NCBI RefSeq assembly: GCF_014204945.1
Contig: NZ_JACHMN010000003.1
Span: 2,418,001-2,482,000, forward strand
Direction of reading: 5' to 3'
Source: Allocatelliglobosispora scoriae
Lineage (GTDB): Bacteria > Actinomycetota > Actinomycetes > Mycobacteriales > Micromonosporaceae
DNA length: 64,000 nucleotides
In this document: one piece after another, positions 1-8,917 of the stretch
Layout: the number at the start of each line of letters is the position of its first letter
How positions within the stretch are numbered: position 1 is the first letter of the stretch
Notes under the pieces: generated by a model
What the model was told of the DNA's origin: nothing
Databases searched by the model: none
What the model saw: the letters and a program-made list of their open reading frames with translations, nothing else
Translations under genes and position numbers: made by a program

Positions 1-1308
1 ATCCGCGACCTGGGCAGCGTCTGGGTGCCGACGGTCGGGTCCGCGACGAGCGTCACCTTCCCCGGCCAGCGGGGCAGGGAGCTCACCGAGGCGTTCCGCT
101 ACAACCGGGTCACCGCCACGGGCGTGCTGAGCGACCACACGAAGCTGCGCGAGGGCGACACGATCGTGCTGGAGGCGGTGATCCCGCCCGCCAAGGACTG
201 GCTCTCCCACGGCAAGAGCCTCGCCGGGCAGCCGGTCCAGCAGCTCTCCCAGGCGTCGCCGCTGGGCGCGATGGACCGGGTCGACGCCGTCGTCGCCGAG
301 CGTACGACCGGGATGACCGGCGCGGCCGAGGTGATCGACAGCCTCTACAAGTTCCTGCAGGCGGGTGACTTCAGCGACGGCACCGGCCTCGCGGGCAGCG
401 GCCTGTCGGTCTTCCCCGGGCACAGCGCCGGGCGGATCAAGGAGTTCCTCAGCCCGGCGCGCCCCGTCGGCGACCCGGAGCAGTACGCCGCCGCCTACGC
501 CCTGATGCTGCGCGAGCTGCACCTGCCCACGCGGGTGGTGCTCGGCGTGCGGCCCAAGGAGCGCAACGGCGCCACCGATGTCACCGGTGCGATGGTCACC
601 GCCTGGGTCGAGGTGCTCTTCGACGGGGCCGGCTGGGTCGCCATCGACCCGACGCCGGAGGTGCGCAACAAGCCCCGCCCGCCGGACCCGCCCGCGGAGC
701 AGAAGGGCACCGCGCAGCTCGTCCAGCCGCCGATCGCCCCCGAACTGCCCCCGGCCCAGCAGCCGCCGCCCAGCAGTGGCGACCGGCCGCCGCCACCGCC
801 GCCGCCCGGGTGCACCTGGTGCGCCACGGTGCTGGCGATCCTCACCTACGTGGGGCCGCCGCTGCTGCTCGTCGCGCTGGTCTGCGCCCTGGTCATCGGG
901 GTCAAGACGGTCCGCAGGCGGCGCCGGCGCTCCTATGACACGCCCCGGATGCGGGTCGCGGGCGGCTGGCTGGAGCTGCTCGACAGGTTGCGCGACCATC
1001 GCGTACCCGTCCCCTATGGGCAGACGCGGCGCGAGACCGTGAGCGCGCTCTATCGCCTGAGCGACGCGGAGCTCGCGGCGGCCCACAAGGTGGCGGTACG
1101 CAACCTGGCCCACCGCGCCGACCGGACCGTCTTCGGGCCGCCCGAGTTCGAGCAGGCGGACCAGGACACGCAGTTCTGGTCCGATGTGGAGGAGGCGATC
1201 CACGTGCTGGGACAGGGCCTTCCGTTCTGGCGGCGCCTGCGTGCGCTGCTCAATCCCGTGTCGCTGCTGCCGGCGACGACCTTCGGTAGTGGTGGGAAGC
1301 GACGATGA
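1..1308 (+). CDS. Transglutaminase-fold membrane protein (5' partial)
   Basis: The reading frame is open from base 1, so the start lies upstream of the window. The middle part has the transglutaminase-like core: an LRELHLPTRVVLGV segment, then TAWVEV and GWVAIDPTPE (about 500-660). A proline-rich linker (about 670-810) leads to one membrane segment (about 826-903), a basic RRRRRR stretch and a cytoplasmic tail. In active family members a Cys precedes the EQYA-like helix and a His begins HAWVEV; here these positions are Pro (PEQYA) and Thr (TAWVEV), so catalysis is doubtful. The stop overlaps the eccC start as ATGA, implying translational coupling. Such proteins are often encoded with actinobacterial type VII secretion genes, which suggests a structural or binding role. 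Confidence 0.8.
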   Translation: MRDLGSVWVPTVGSATSVTFPGQRGRELTEAFRYNRVTATGVLSDHTKLREGDTIVLEAVIPPAKDWLSHGKSLAGQPVQQLSQASPLGAMDRVDAVVAERTTGMTGAAEVIDSLYKFLQAGDFSDGTGLAGSGLSVFPGHSAGRIKEFLSPARPVGDPEQYAAAYALMLRELHLPTRVVLGVRPKERNGATDVTGAMVTAWVEVLFDGAGWVAIDPTPEVRNKPRPPDPPAEQKGTAQLVQPPIAPELPPAQQPPPSSGDRPPPPPPPGCTWCATVLAILTYVGPPLLLVALVCALVIGVKTVRRRRRRSYDTPRMRVAGGWLELLDRLRDHRVPVPYGQTRRETVSALYRLSDAELAAAHKVAVRNLAHRADRTVFGPPEFEQADQDTQFWSDVEEAIHVLGQGLPFWRRLRALLNPVSLLPATTFGSGGKRR

Positions 1309-4300
1309 CGAGCCTGAAACTGACCCTCCAGCAGGGCGAGGGCCGGGCCGACCTCGCCGTCACCGTGCCGTCGGGCGTGACCGTGGGCTCGCTCGCCGCC
1401 GCCCTCTTCGACCGGGACCCGGTCCAGGGCGACCGCGGCGGCAGCCCGGTCACCCTGGCCCTGCACGGCCGGGACGGGGTGCGGGCGCTGGACCCGGCGC
1501 ACGAGATCGAGGAGGCGGGCCTCGGCTCCGGGGTGACGGTGAGCGTGCGCCCGGCGTCCGCCTTCGCCGGTGACGCGGGCTCGGTCGGCGTCGCCGGGCA
1601 GCTCCGGGTGCTCGACGGACCGGACCGGGGCCGCAGCTTCCCGCTGCGCAGCGGCAACAACCTGATCGGCCGGGACGCCTCCTGCACGGTGCGGCTCAGC
1701 GACACCCAGGTCTCCAAGGTCCACGCGAGCCTGCACGTCGGCGCGTCGGTCGAGATCCGCGACATCAACTCCACCAACGGCGTCGAGTTCGGCGGCGGGC
1801 TCGTGTCGCGGACCGTGCTCAGGCCCGGTGACCAGGTCAAACTCGGCAACACCGTGATCACGGTCAACGCCACCGCCCAGCCGATCGCCGCCCACGTCTC
1901 GGCGAGCCGCCACGCGACCCAGATGTTCAACCGGTCGCCCCGGCTCGACCCCACCTATGAGGGGGTGGAGCTGGACCCGCCGACCCCGCCGAAGCGCCCG
2001 AACAAGCGGCGGTTCCCGATCGTGCCCATGCTCACCCCGCTGCTCATGGGCGCCGCGCTCTTCATGCTCACCAGGTCGCCGTTCTCGCTGATCTTCATCT
2101 TCATGAGCCCGATGATGGTCGGCGGCTCCTACGCCGAGGACTACTTCAACCGCAAGAAGGAGTGGAAGCAGGCGCTCGCCGACTTCCGCACCGCGCTGGA
2201 GGCCCTCGACAAGAACCTGCGCAAGGCGGTCGGCGAGGAGCACCTGCAGCGCTGCGCGTCGCACCCCTCCGCCGGTGAGCTCGTCACCAGCGCGCACGCC
2301 TACGGCCCGCTGCTGTGGACCCGGCGCCCCGAGCACGCCAGCTTCCTGGAGCTGCGCACGGGCCTCGCCACGCTGCCGTCGCAGAACACGATCAAGATGC
2401 CCAACCGGGGCGAGTCGCCGCAGGAGGTGTGGGACGAGCTGACCGAGGCGGTCGCGCCCTACGCCACCGTCGACGCGGTGCCGGTCGTCGCCGCGCTGCG
2501 CAGCTGCGGTGCGCTCGGCGTCGCCGGGCCCGGCCAGGCCGCCCGGCGCGTCGCCCGGGGCATCATCGCCCAGCTCGTCACCCTGCACTCACCGGCCGAG
2601 CTCGTCGTCTGCGCGGTCATGTCGGCCGCCGCGGCCGCGGAGTGGAACTGGCTGAAGTGGCTGCCGCACACCTCGCCCTTCCCGCTGTCGGCGCACACGC
2701 CGCTGCGGGTGGACCACCTCACCACCGGCGGCGGCGCCTCGATCGCGCTGCTCGCCGCGCTCGACGACCTGATCAAGGTACGCACCGAGGCCCGCTCGGC
2801 ACCGCTGCCCGCCGTCGTGCTGCTCGTCAGCGACGACACCGAGGTCGACCGCGGCCGCCTCGTGGACCTCGCCGAACGCGGACCCGAGGCCGGGGTGCAC
2901 GTCATCTGGTTCTCCGCCAACGTGGTCCGGCTGCCCGCGGTCTGCCGCACCTTCGTCGAGGTCGCCGACGACGCCACGGCCGGCGAGGTCGGCCACGTGC
3001 GCACCGGCGACCGGGTCGAGCCGGTCCGGGTGGAGCTCATCAGCGGGGCACAGGCGGAGGCGCTCGCGATGCGGCTGTCGCCGGTCGTGGACGCCGGTGC
3101 GCGTACCTCCGACGAGAGCGACCTGCCGCGCTCGGCCTCCTTCGTGACCCTCGCGCAGGCCCCCGTCGACACGGATCCGCAGTGCATCATCGACCGCTGG
3201 GACGAGACGAAGCCGGGGCTGCGCGCGCTCGTCGGTGCGCTCGGCACCAACGAGGCATACCACCTCGACCTCGTCGCGCAGGGACCGCACGCGCTGCTCG
3301 GCGGCACCACCGGCGCCGGCAAGAGCGAGCTGCTGCAGACCTGGCTGCTGGGCATGGCGACCGGCCACGACCCGCGCCGGGTCAACTTCCTGCTCGTCGA
3401 CTACAAGGGCGGGTCGGCCTTCGGCGTGATCTCGCAGCTCCCGCACTCGGTGGGCATGGTCACCGACCTCGACCCCCATCAGGTACGCCGTGCGCTGACC
3501 TCGCTGCGGGCCGAGCTGACCCGCCGGGAGCACCTGGTCAAGCGGTTCCGCGCCAAGGACCTCGCCGACATGGAGCGCTACCACCTCGACCACGCCCCGG
3601 CGCGCCTCGTCATCGTCGTCGACGAGTTCGCGGCGCTGAAGAAGGAGATCCCCGAGTTCGTCGACGGGATGGTCGACATCGGCCAGCGCGGGCGCTCCCT
3701 GGGCCTGCACCTGATCCTCGCCACCCAGCGCCCCACCGGCGTCATCAACGACCAGCTGCGCGCCAACACCAACCTGCGGATCGCGCTGCGGATGGCCGAC
3801 GCGGGGGACAGCAACGACGTGCTCGGCTCGCCGATGGCCGCCGCGTTCGACCTGGACATCCCCGGCCGGGCGGCGGCACGCACCGGACCGGGCCGGGTCA
3901 CCATGTTCCAGGCCGCCTACGCCGGTGGCTGGACCGCCGGTGACACCGCCGGGCAGGACGTGCTGATCCGGCCCATGCCGTTCGGCCTCGCCGACCCGTG
4001 GCAGGCCGCCTTCACCGCGCCCGACCACGTCGCCACCGACATCGGCCGGATCGTGGCGACCATCCGGCACGCCAACGACATCCTGCGCCTGCCCGAGCCG
4101 TTCGTGCCGTGGCGGCCGGAGCTGCCGGTGCGGCTCGACCTCGCGGCGAAGTCGGCGGGCGACGGCCCCGGCATCGTCATCGGCCGCCGCGACATCCCCG
4201 AGGAGCAGCGCCAGCCGCTCGCGCTCTTCGACCCCGACACCAGCGGCAACCTGATCGTCTACGGCTCCGGCGGCAGCGGCAAGAGCACGGTGCTGCGCTC

Positions 4301-5633
4301 GCTGGCGCTGGCGGCGGCCCGCGGCGACGCCGGTCCCTGCCACGTCTACGGCATCGACTTCGGCAACCACGGGCTCGATCCGCTGGAGGCGCTGCCACAG
4401 ATGGCCGACGTGGTGCGCGGCGACGACGTGGAGAAGCTCACCCGGCTGCTGGGCCGGCTGCAGCGCCTCATCGACCAGCGCGCGCCGCTCGTCACCGCGG
4501 CGCAGCCGAGCAACCTCAGCGGATACTGGCAGCGGCTCTCGGTCGCCGACCGGTGGAAGATGCCGAGGGTGCTGCTGCTCGTCGACGGCGTCGGCTCGCT
4601 CTACCAGCAGTTCCCGCCCGGGACGGCGTCCGGCATCTACGAGCGGCTGATGGACGTCGCCACCCGGGGGCGCAGTGCCGGGGTGCACCTGGCGATGACG
4701 ACGGACCGCCCCAACTCGGTGCCCGGCAGCCTCGCCTCGACCGCCCAGCAGCGCCTGGTGCTGCGCATCGCCGAGGCGGACTACAACCTGCTCGGCATCC
4801 GCAACACCGACGCGCTGAGCCCCGACGCGCCGCCCGGACGGGCCCTGGCCGACCGCACCGAGATGCAGGTCGGGATCGCCGGCGGCGCGGATGTCGAGGC
4901 CGAGCTCAACGCGATCGAGTCGCTCGCCGACGCGCTGCGCCGGGCCGACCTGCCGGTGCCCGCACCGGTCGACTCGCTCGCCTCCCAGGTCCGCCTCGCC
5001 GACCTGCCGGCCGGGGATCTGCCGGTGATCGGGCAGGCATACGACACGCTGGAGCCGGTCGGGTTCGACCCGCGCGGGTTCTTCGTCGTCGCCGGGCCCA
5101 CCGGCAGCGGCCGCACCACCACGCTCACCACGATCGTGGCGAGCCTGCGCCGCTCGCGGCCGGGCATGGAGCTGCACCTCTTCTCGCCACGGGTCAACCC
5201 CGGCCTGGTCGGGGCCGCCCAGTGGGTCAGCAGCGCCACCAACGCCGACGACGTACGCAAGCTCGCCGAGCAGCTCACGGCGGACCTGCGTACGTCGGCG
5301 CCCCGCACGATCATCGTGGAGTCCTTCCCGGACCTCGCCGACATCCGCGATCCGCAGGCGACCCTGGAGAACCTCTTCAAGGTCTGCCGCGACCACGGCC
5401 ACTTCGTGGTGGTGGAGGGCGACTCCAGTCGGATGCTGAAGTCGGACCCCGTCTACCAGCTCGTCCGGGCCCGGACCGGTGTCGGCCTCCAGGTCGCCCC
5501 GGCCCTGCAGTACGCCACGATCTTCGGCTTCGAGCAGGCGAAACAGCCCAAGCTGTCCTCGCCACCGCCGGGACGCGGCCTGCTGGTCCTGCGCGGGCAG
5601 CCGCGCATCGTCCAGATCGCACTACCCAACTGA
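1305..5633 (+). CDS. eccC: Type VII secretion FtsK/SpoIIIE ATPase EccC with N-terminal FHA domain
   Basis: A 1442-residue motor ATPase of an ESX-like secretion system. Order: an N-terminal ubiquitin-like stretch (about 1-90); an FHA phosphothreonine-binding domain (about 98-190, with LIGRDASC and SKVHASL); two membrane segments (about 236-275); then three FtsK/SpoIIIE ATPase modules. P-loops are GGTTGAGKS (about 666), GSGGSGKS (about 987) and GPTGSGRTT (about 1264). The third has Arg in place of the P-loop Lys, so it is probably a degenerate site. Module 1 has a clear Walker B (VIVVDEF). In this family module 1 drives transport and the later modules bind substrate C-termini. It sits in the membrane and should export the WXG100 proteins encoded just downstream. 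Confidence 0.95.
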   Translation: MTSLKLTLQQGEGRADLAVTVPSGVTVGSLAAALFDRDPVQGDRGGSPVTLALHGRDGVRALDPAHEIEEAGLGSGVTVSVRPASAFAGDAGSVGVAGQLRVLDGPDRGRSFPLRSGNNLIGRDASCTVRLSDTQVSKVHASLHVGASVEIRDINSTNGVEFGGGLVSRTVLRPGDQVKLGNTVITVNATAQPIAAHVSASRHATQMFNRSPRLDPTYEGVELDPPTPPKRPNKRRFPIVPMLTPLLMGAALFMLTRSPFSLIFIFMSPMMVGGSYAEDYFNRKKEWKQALADFRTALEALDKNLRKAVGEEHLQRCASHPSAGELVTSAHAYGPLLWTRRPEHASFLELRTGLATLPSQNTIKMPNRGESPQEVWDELTEAVAPYATVDAVPVVAALRSCGALGVAGPGQAARRVARGIIAQLVTLHSPAELVVCAVMSAAAAAEWNWLKWLPHTSPFPLSAHTPLRVDHLTTGGGASIALLAALDDLIKVRTEARSAPLPAVVLLVSDDTEVDRGRLVDLAERGPEAGVHVIWFSANVVRLPAVCRTFVEVADDATAGEVGHVRTGDRVEPVRVELISGAQAEALAMRLSPVVDAGARTSDESDLPRSASFVTLAQAPVDTDPQCIIDRWDETKPGLRALVGALGTNEAYHLDLVAQGPHALLGGTTGAGKSELLQTWLLGMATGHDPRRVNFLLVDYKGGSAFGVISQLPHSVGMVTDLDPHQVRRALTSLRAELTRREHLVKRFRAKDLADMERYHLDHAPARLVIVVDEFAALKKEIPEFVDGMVDIGQRGRSLGLHLILATQRPTGVINDQLRANTNLRIALRMADAGDSNDVLGSPMAAAFDLDIPGRAAARTGPGRVTMFQAAYAGGWTAGDTAGQDVLIRPMPFGLADPWQAAFTAPDHVATDIGRIVATIRHANDILRLPEPFVPWRPELPVRLDLAAKSAGDGPGIVIGRRDIPEEQRQPLALFDPDTSGNLIVYGSGGSGKSTVLRSLALAAARGDAGPCHVYGIDFGNHGLDPLEALPQMADVVRGDDVEKLTRLLGRLQRLIDQRAPLVTAAQPSNLSGYWQRLSVADRWKMPRVLLLVDGVGSLYQQFPPGTASGIYERLMDVATRGRSAGVHLAMTTDRPNSVPGSLASTAQQRLVLRIAEADYNLLGIRNTDALSPDAPPGRALADRTEMQVGIAGGADVEAELNAIESLADALRRADLPVPAPVDSLASQVRLADLPAGDLPVIGQAYDTLEPVGFDPRGFFVVAGPTGSGRTTTLTTIVASLRRSRPGMELHLFSPRVNPGLVGAAQWVSSATNADDVRKLAEQLTADLRTSAPRTIIVESFPDLADIRDPQATLENLFKVCRDHGHFVVVEGDSSRMLKSDPVYQLVRARTGVGLQVAPALQYATIFGFEQAKQPKLSSPPPGRGLLVLRGQPRIVQIALPN

Positions 5634-5658
5634 TCTCACAGACGAGGGGAGGCACGAC

Positions 5659-6975
5659 ATGAGCACCTACGTAGGGGCCGATCCGGTCCAGCTCGACGCC
5701 CTGGGCGAGCACCTGCTCAGCCGGGCGGCGCTGCTCGATGAACTGCGGCTGCGCCTGACCGCCGAGCTCTTCGACACCGGCTGGGCCGGTCCCGACGCGG
5801 AGGACGCGCGCTCGGACTGGGACGCCAGCCACGCCCCGGCACTGGGCTCGGCCGCCCAGCTCTTCCACGCGATGAGCCAGACGCTGTTCGCCAACGCCGG
5901 TGCGCAGCGCGACGCGAGCGCCGGTGAGGTGGCCCTGGCGGCGCTCTACACGCCGCGTATCCCGTTCCCCGGGCCCGATGCCACGCCGGAGGAGCTGCAG
6001 GCCTACTGGCTCGCCATCGCCGCGGACAGGGCCGGCATCGACATGTCGGTGTGGGACCCGGCCCTCGGTGCCACGGTCCTCAAGGACACCGTCACCGACG
6101 TCTACACCTATTACGGCAAGCTCTTCCTGGAGAACCCCAACCTGCAGTGGGCGGGGATGGCCAACATGGTCGGCCCGTCGCTGTCGGCCGGGTTCTTCGA
6201 CATCGAGATGTTCCGGGACCTCGCGGCGAAGTTCGCGGGCCTGCCCGGCGTACCGCCGGGCATGGACCTGCTCGCCAACGCCTCCGAGGCGGAGCTGAAG
6301 TTCTACGAGACCACCTTCCTGCAGATGGAGAAGGACGTCTTCACCGACATGGCGATGCAGCACGAGGCCTACCTCGGCGCGGGCATGCCGGGCATCCAGC
6401 AGCTCGGCGACGCCGGGCTCATCGACGCGCAGACGGTCCAGGCCTGGGAGAAGATCGATCTGGGTACGCGCACCGGCGACCAGGACCTCGTCATGCAGGG
6501 CAACGAGGAGCTCCTGCACCGGGAGCAGTGGACCGTACTGGACCGCAACTACCAGCTCATGTACGACCACTCCCCGACCGGACCGGCCTTCACCTACGCG
6601 ATGACGGCGATCGGGGAGCCGTCGATCCCGGGTGCGCACGGCTTCGGCGAATACCGGCCGTTCGAGTTCACCCAGGAGACCCCGGGCCCGGACCGGATCC
6701 CGTTCACGCCGTGGGACAACCCGCTGCAGGGCTCGGTGACGGTCACCACGCCGTTCCCCGACGGCAACCTCGCCAACTTCAACGACCGCTGGGACTACAT
6801 CACCCACGACACCCTGCCGGCGTTCCAGGACCTCTTGCGCAACGATCCGGACCAGGCCCGTGCGATCATCAGCTCAGACGTCGTCGACCGGACCGAGGAC
6901 AACCGGATCTACAACCGGCTCGACACGTTGGGCGAGCACTACTTCACAGACTGGAAAGTTGACTTCGACCAATGA
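5659..6975 (+). CDS. WXG100-like N-terminal domain protein, probable T7SS substrate
   Basis: 438 residues from an ATG preceded by GAGGGGAGG. The first about 90 residues form a WXG100-like helical hairpin with a GWAGPDAEDARSDW turn, closely matching the N-terminus of the protein at 7994 (shared layout of VGxDPxQ, LxxHLL, LLxEL and APALG). The remaining about 340 residues are acidic and mostly helical, and I do not recognise a catalytic domain. Position directly after eccC and overlap with the next gene suggest a secreted effector or a structural substrate of this T7SS. The shared N-terminus is visible; export is inferred. Confidence 0.75.
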   Translation: MSTYVGADPVQLDALGEHLLSRAALLDELRLRLTAELFDTGWAGPDAEDARSDWDASHAPALGSAAQLFHAMSQTLFANAGAQRDASAGEVALAALYTPRIPFPGPDATPEELQAYWLAIAADRAGIDMSVWDPALGATVLKDTVTDVYTYYGKLFLENPNLQWAGMANMVGPSLSAGFFDIEMFRDLAAKFAGLPGVPPGMDLLANASEAELKFYETTFLQMEKDVFTDMAMQHEAYLGAGMPGIQQLGDAGLIDAQTVQAWEKIDLGTRTGDQDLVMQGNEELLHREQWTVLDRNYQLMYDHSPTGPAFTYAMTAIGEPSIPGAHGFGEYRPFEFTQETPGPDRIPFTPWDNPLQGSVTVTTPFPDGNLANFNDRWDYITHDTLPAFQDLLRNDPDQARAIISSDVVDRTEDNRIYNRLDTLGEHYFTDWKVDFDQ

Positions 6976-7553
6976 TCAACCGGAGACGGGCCTCGATGGC
7001 GTTGGCGTTACTCGTTCTGCTCGGTGTGGAGGGATGCTCGGTGGACAGCGATACAGGCACTCGGGACGTGAAGGTGTTCGACCTCACCAGTCCGCCCTCC
7101 CGTGCGGCGGTGGGGCTGCCCGACGGCAAGGCCCAGTACGCCTTCCAGACCGACGACCACAAGCCGTTCCCGATCAAGGTGAGCCTGCCCGGGGGCAAGC
7201 AGCTCGCCTTCGACGCCAAGATCGTCGGCGTCGACGCGATGCGCGCACCCGACCCGAAGACCGGCGCACCGACCACAATGGACATCCAGTTCTACGCGCC
7301 GACCCTGGAGGAGGGGCGCGACCACCTCGCCGCTGCCCTGAGTGATTTCGGTCTCGATGCCGGTGCCGCGCAGACCTGGTTTACCAAAGCCGCCGCCATC
7401 AGGGACTCCGGCAAGGTGGAGGAGACCCGCACACCGTGGGCTGCCACCAAGGTCGGATACCTCGACCTGCAGCTCCAGGGCGGATACAAGTCGACCGGCA
7501 CCGCACCCGGCCAAACGGTCATCCACTACGTGTTCAGTTGGGCAGCAGCATAG
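6972..7553 (+). CDS. Putative lipoprotein of the T7SS locus
   Basis: 193 residues, starting inside the stop of the previous gene (ATGA). The N-terminus is a short basic region, a hydrophobic stretch (ALALLVLLGVEG) and Cys22. VEGC is an unusual lipobox because Glu at -2 is atypical, but the overall signal is lipoprotein-like. The rest is a small soluble domain with no family I recognise. Overlap with the putative effector gene suggests co-production, perhaps as an immunity-type or surface partner. That role is inferred only from position. Confidence 0.65.
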   Translation: MINRRRASMALALLVLLGVEGCSVDSDTGTRDVKVFDLTSPPSRAAVGLPDGKAQYAFQTDDHKPFPIKVSLPGGKQLAFDAKIVGVDAMRAPDPKTGAPTTMDIQFYAPTLEEGRDHLAAALSDFGLDAGAAQTWFTKAAAIRDSGKVEETRTPWAATKVGYLDLQLQGGYKSTGTAPGQTVIHYVFSWAAA

Positions 7554-7647
7554 GGGAGTTGTCCCCATGTACTTCCGTCCACACAGCCCCGTATCTTTCA
7601 GTCGGCGGACTTCGCGGCCTCAGCCGTGAAGGTGACTGAAACGGGAG

Positions 7648-7926
7648 ATGAAGATGACTGGTCCCTACCTGGGTATGGATCCGGAGCAGGTCCGCGCGAT
7701 GGCTGCCCAGCTTTCCACGGGCTCCACGCAGATCCGCGACCTGGCTTCGAGCATCGGCGCGCAGATCGAGGCCACGCCGTGGACTGGACCTGACCGGGAT
7801 CAGTTCGTCGGCGAGTGGCAGGGTCACCACATGCAGGCACTGCTCGCTGTGGCCGACTCGATCGAGCACGCGGCGCAGAAGGCGCTGTCGAACGCCGACG
7901 CGCAGGAGCAGACCTCAGCCAACTGA
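7648..7926 (+). CDS. WXG100 family protein (ESAT-6-like)
   Basis: 92 residues, the classic WXG100 size. It is predicted as two helices joined by a WTG turn (PWTGPDRDQFVGEW, about residues 46-59). The family forms dimers exported by EccC-type systems. ATG codons at 7648 and 7654 are both possible; GGGAG lies just upstream. A strong hairpin terminator follows, so this gene may be expressed at a higher level than its neighbours, as expected for a small abundant substrate. Confidence 0.9.
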   Translation: MKMTGPYLGMDPEQVRAMAAQLSTGSTQIRDLASSIGAQIEATPWTGPDRDQFVGEWQGHHMQALLAVADSIEHAAQKALSNADAQEQTSAN

Positions 7927-7931
7927 GCTGC

Positions 7932-7961
7932 GACACGGGCCCGCGCAAGCGGGCCCGTGTC
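7932..7961 (+). terminator. Strong hairpin terminator after WXG100 gene
   Basis: Perfect 13-bp arms, GACACGGGCCCGC (7932-7944) and GCGGGCCCGTGTC (7949-7961), around a 4-base loop GCAA. It lies 6 bases after the WXG100 stop and 33 bases before the next gene of the same strand. No T-run follows, as is usual for GC-rich actinomycete terminators. Confidence 0.75.
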
Positions 7962-7993
7962 CGTATCCGTCACTGCGGGGGAGGTGGAGATCC

Positions 7994-8917
7994 ATGTCAG
8001 GGTTCGTGGGCAATGACCCGCACCAGGTACAGATGCTCGGCCGCCACCTGCTGTTCGGAGCGCAGTTGCTGGAGGAGCTGCGCGGCCGGCTCACCGGCGC
8101 CCTGTTCCACTCCACATGGGACGGTCCGGACGCCCACGAGGCGCGGTCGGAGTGGGCCAGCTCCAACGCGCCCGCGCTCGGCCTCACCGCCGAGCTGATG
8201 CGGCGCATGAGCATCATCGCCTTCGTCAACGCCAACGAGCAGATCGAGGCGAGCCAGGACGGCCACGGCGTCTTCGGCGAGGCTCCTGCCGACGGTCACG
8301 GTGTGTTCGGCGAGGCTCCCGCCGACGGCCACGGTGTCTTCGGCGAGGCGCCGCACGGCCCGCTCGACGACTTCCTGCACTTCATGCACGGCCTGCACTT
8401 CTGGAGCGACATCGGCGACATCGGTCTCACCCTCGTCGAGCAGTCCGTGCACGCGCTCGACCACGCCTCGCCGCTGCTGAAGTTCCTGCGGCCCGCCGGT
8501 GCCGCCGTCGGTGTCTTCGGCCTCGCCCTGGACGGGTTCGCCCTGGGCGGCTACATCGTCGAAGGCGACACCGGCGGTGTGATCCTGATGGGGCTCGCGG
8601 TCGGACTCGGCGGTGCGGCACTCGTCGTCGGCCTGGTCGCGACCGCGCCGCTCACCATCGCCGTCGCGGCAGGCGTGGGGATCGTCGCCGCGGGGATCTC
8701 CATCGCCGCGAGCTACGAGCCGGTCCGCGACTGGGTCGGCGACCGGTGGGACGATGCCTGGGAGGCCGGCACCGGGCTCGTCGAGGGCGCCACCGAAGGC
8801 TTCCACGAGACCTTCGACCCGCTGATCGAGGGCGCGGGCAATGTGGTCGAGGGCGTCGGCAACCTCGCCTCCGACGCACTGAACACCGGCAGGGGGATCT
8901 TCAATGCAATCTTCTGA
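7994..8917 (+). CDS. WXG100-like protein with 11-residue repeats and hydrophobic C-terminal region
   Basis: 307 residues; a GGGGGAGGTGGAG ribosome-binding stretch precedes the ATG. Residues 1-85 resemble the WXG100-like domain of the protein at 5659 (STWDGPDAHEARSEW turn). Residues 89-121 are three copies of DGHGVFGEAPA. Residues about 165-240 are hydrophobic and glycine-rich, consistent with membrane insertion or a glycine-zipper. The C-terminal part is amphipathic with repeated EGxxN patterns. An LXG or pore-forming effector is possible but unproven. It overlaps the following gene by 14 bases. Confidence 0.75.
   Translation: MSGFVGNDPHQVQMLGRHLLFGAQLLEELRGRLTGALFHSTWDGPDAHEARSEWASSNAPALGLTAELMRRMSIIAFVNANEQIEASQDGHGVFGEAPADGHGVFGEAPADGHGVFGEAPHGPLDDFLHFMHGLHFWSDIGDIGLTLVEQSVHALDHASPLLKFLRPAGAAVGVFGLALDGFALGGYIVEGDTGGVILMGLAVGLGGAALVVGLVATAPLTIAVAAGVGIVAAGISIAASYEPVRDWVGDRWDDAWEAGTGLVEGATEGFHETFDPLIEGAGNVVEGVGNLASDALNTGRGIFNAIF
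8258..8356 (+). repeat. 33-bp in-frame tandem repeat, three copies
   Basis: Three back-to-back 33-bp units (8258-8290, 8291-8323, 8324-8356) encode DGHGVFGEAPA twice and a final copy ending in H. The differences between copies are almost all synonymous, so the repeat is conserved at protein level, suggesting selection or recent expansion of a linker between the WXG100-like and hydrophobic parts. Confidence 0.95.

Noticed and set aside
1050-5402. Long reverse-strand open frames (up to 937 codons) opposite eccC
   Set aside because: They are rich in Arg, Gly, Asp and His with no motifs, and lie against a complete ATPase; typical shadow frames of GC-rich DNA.
8258-8356. CRISPR or VNTR in non-coding DNA
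   Set aside because: The 33-bp units are in frame and keep the same peptide, so they are part of the coding sequence.
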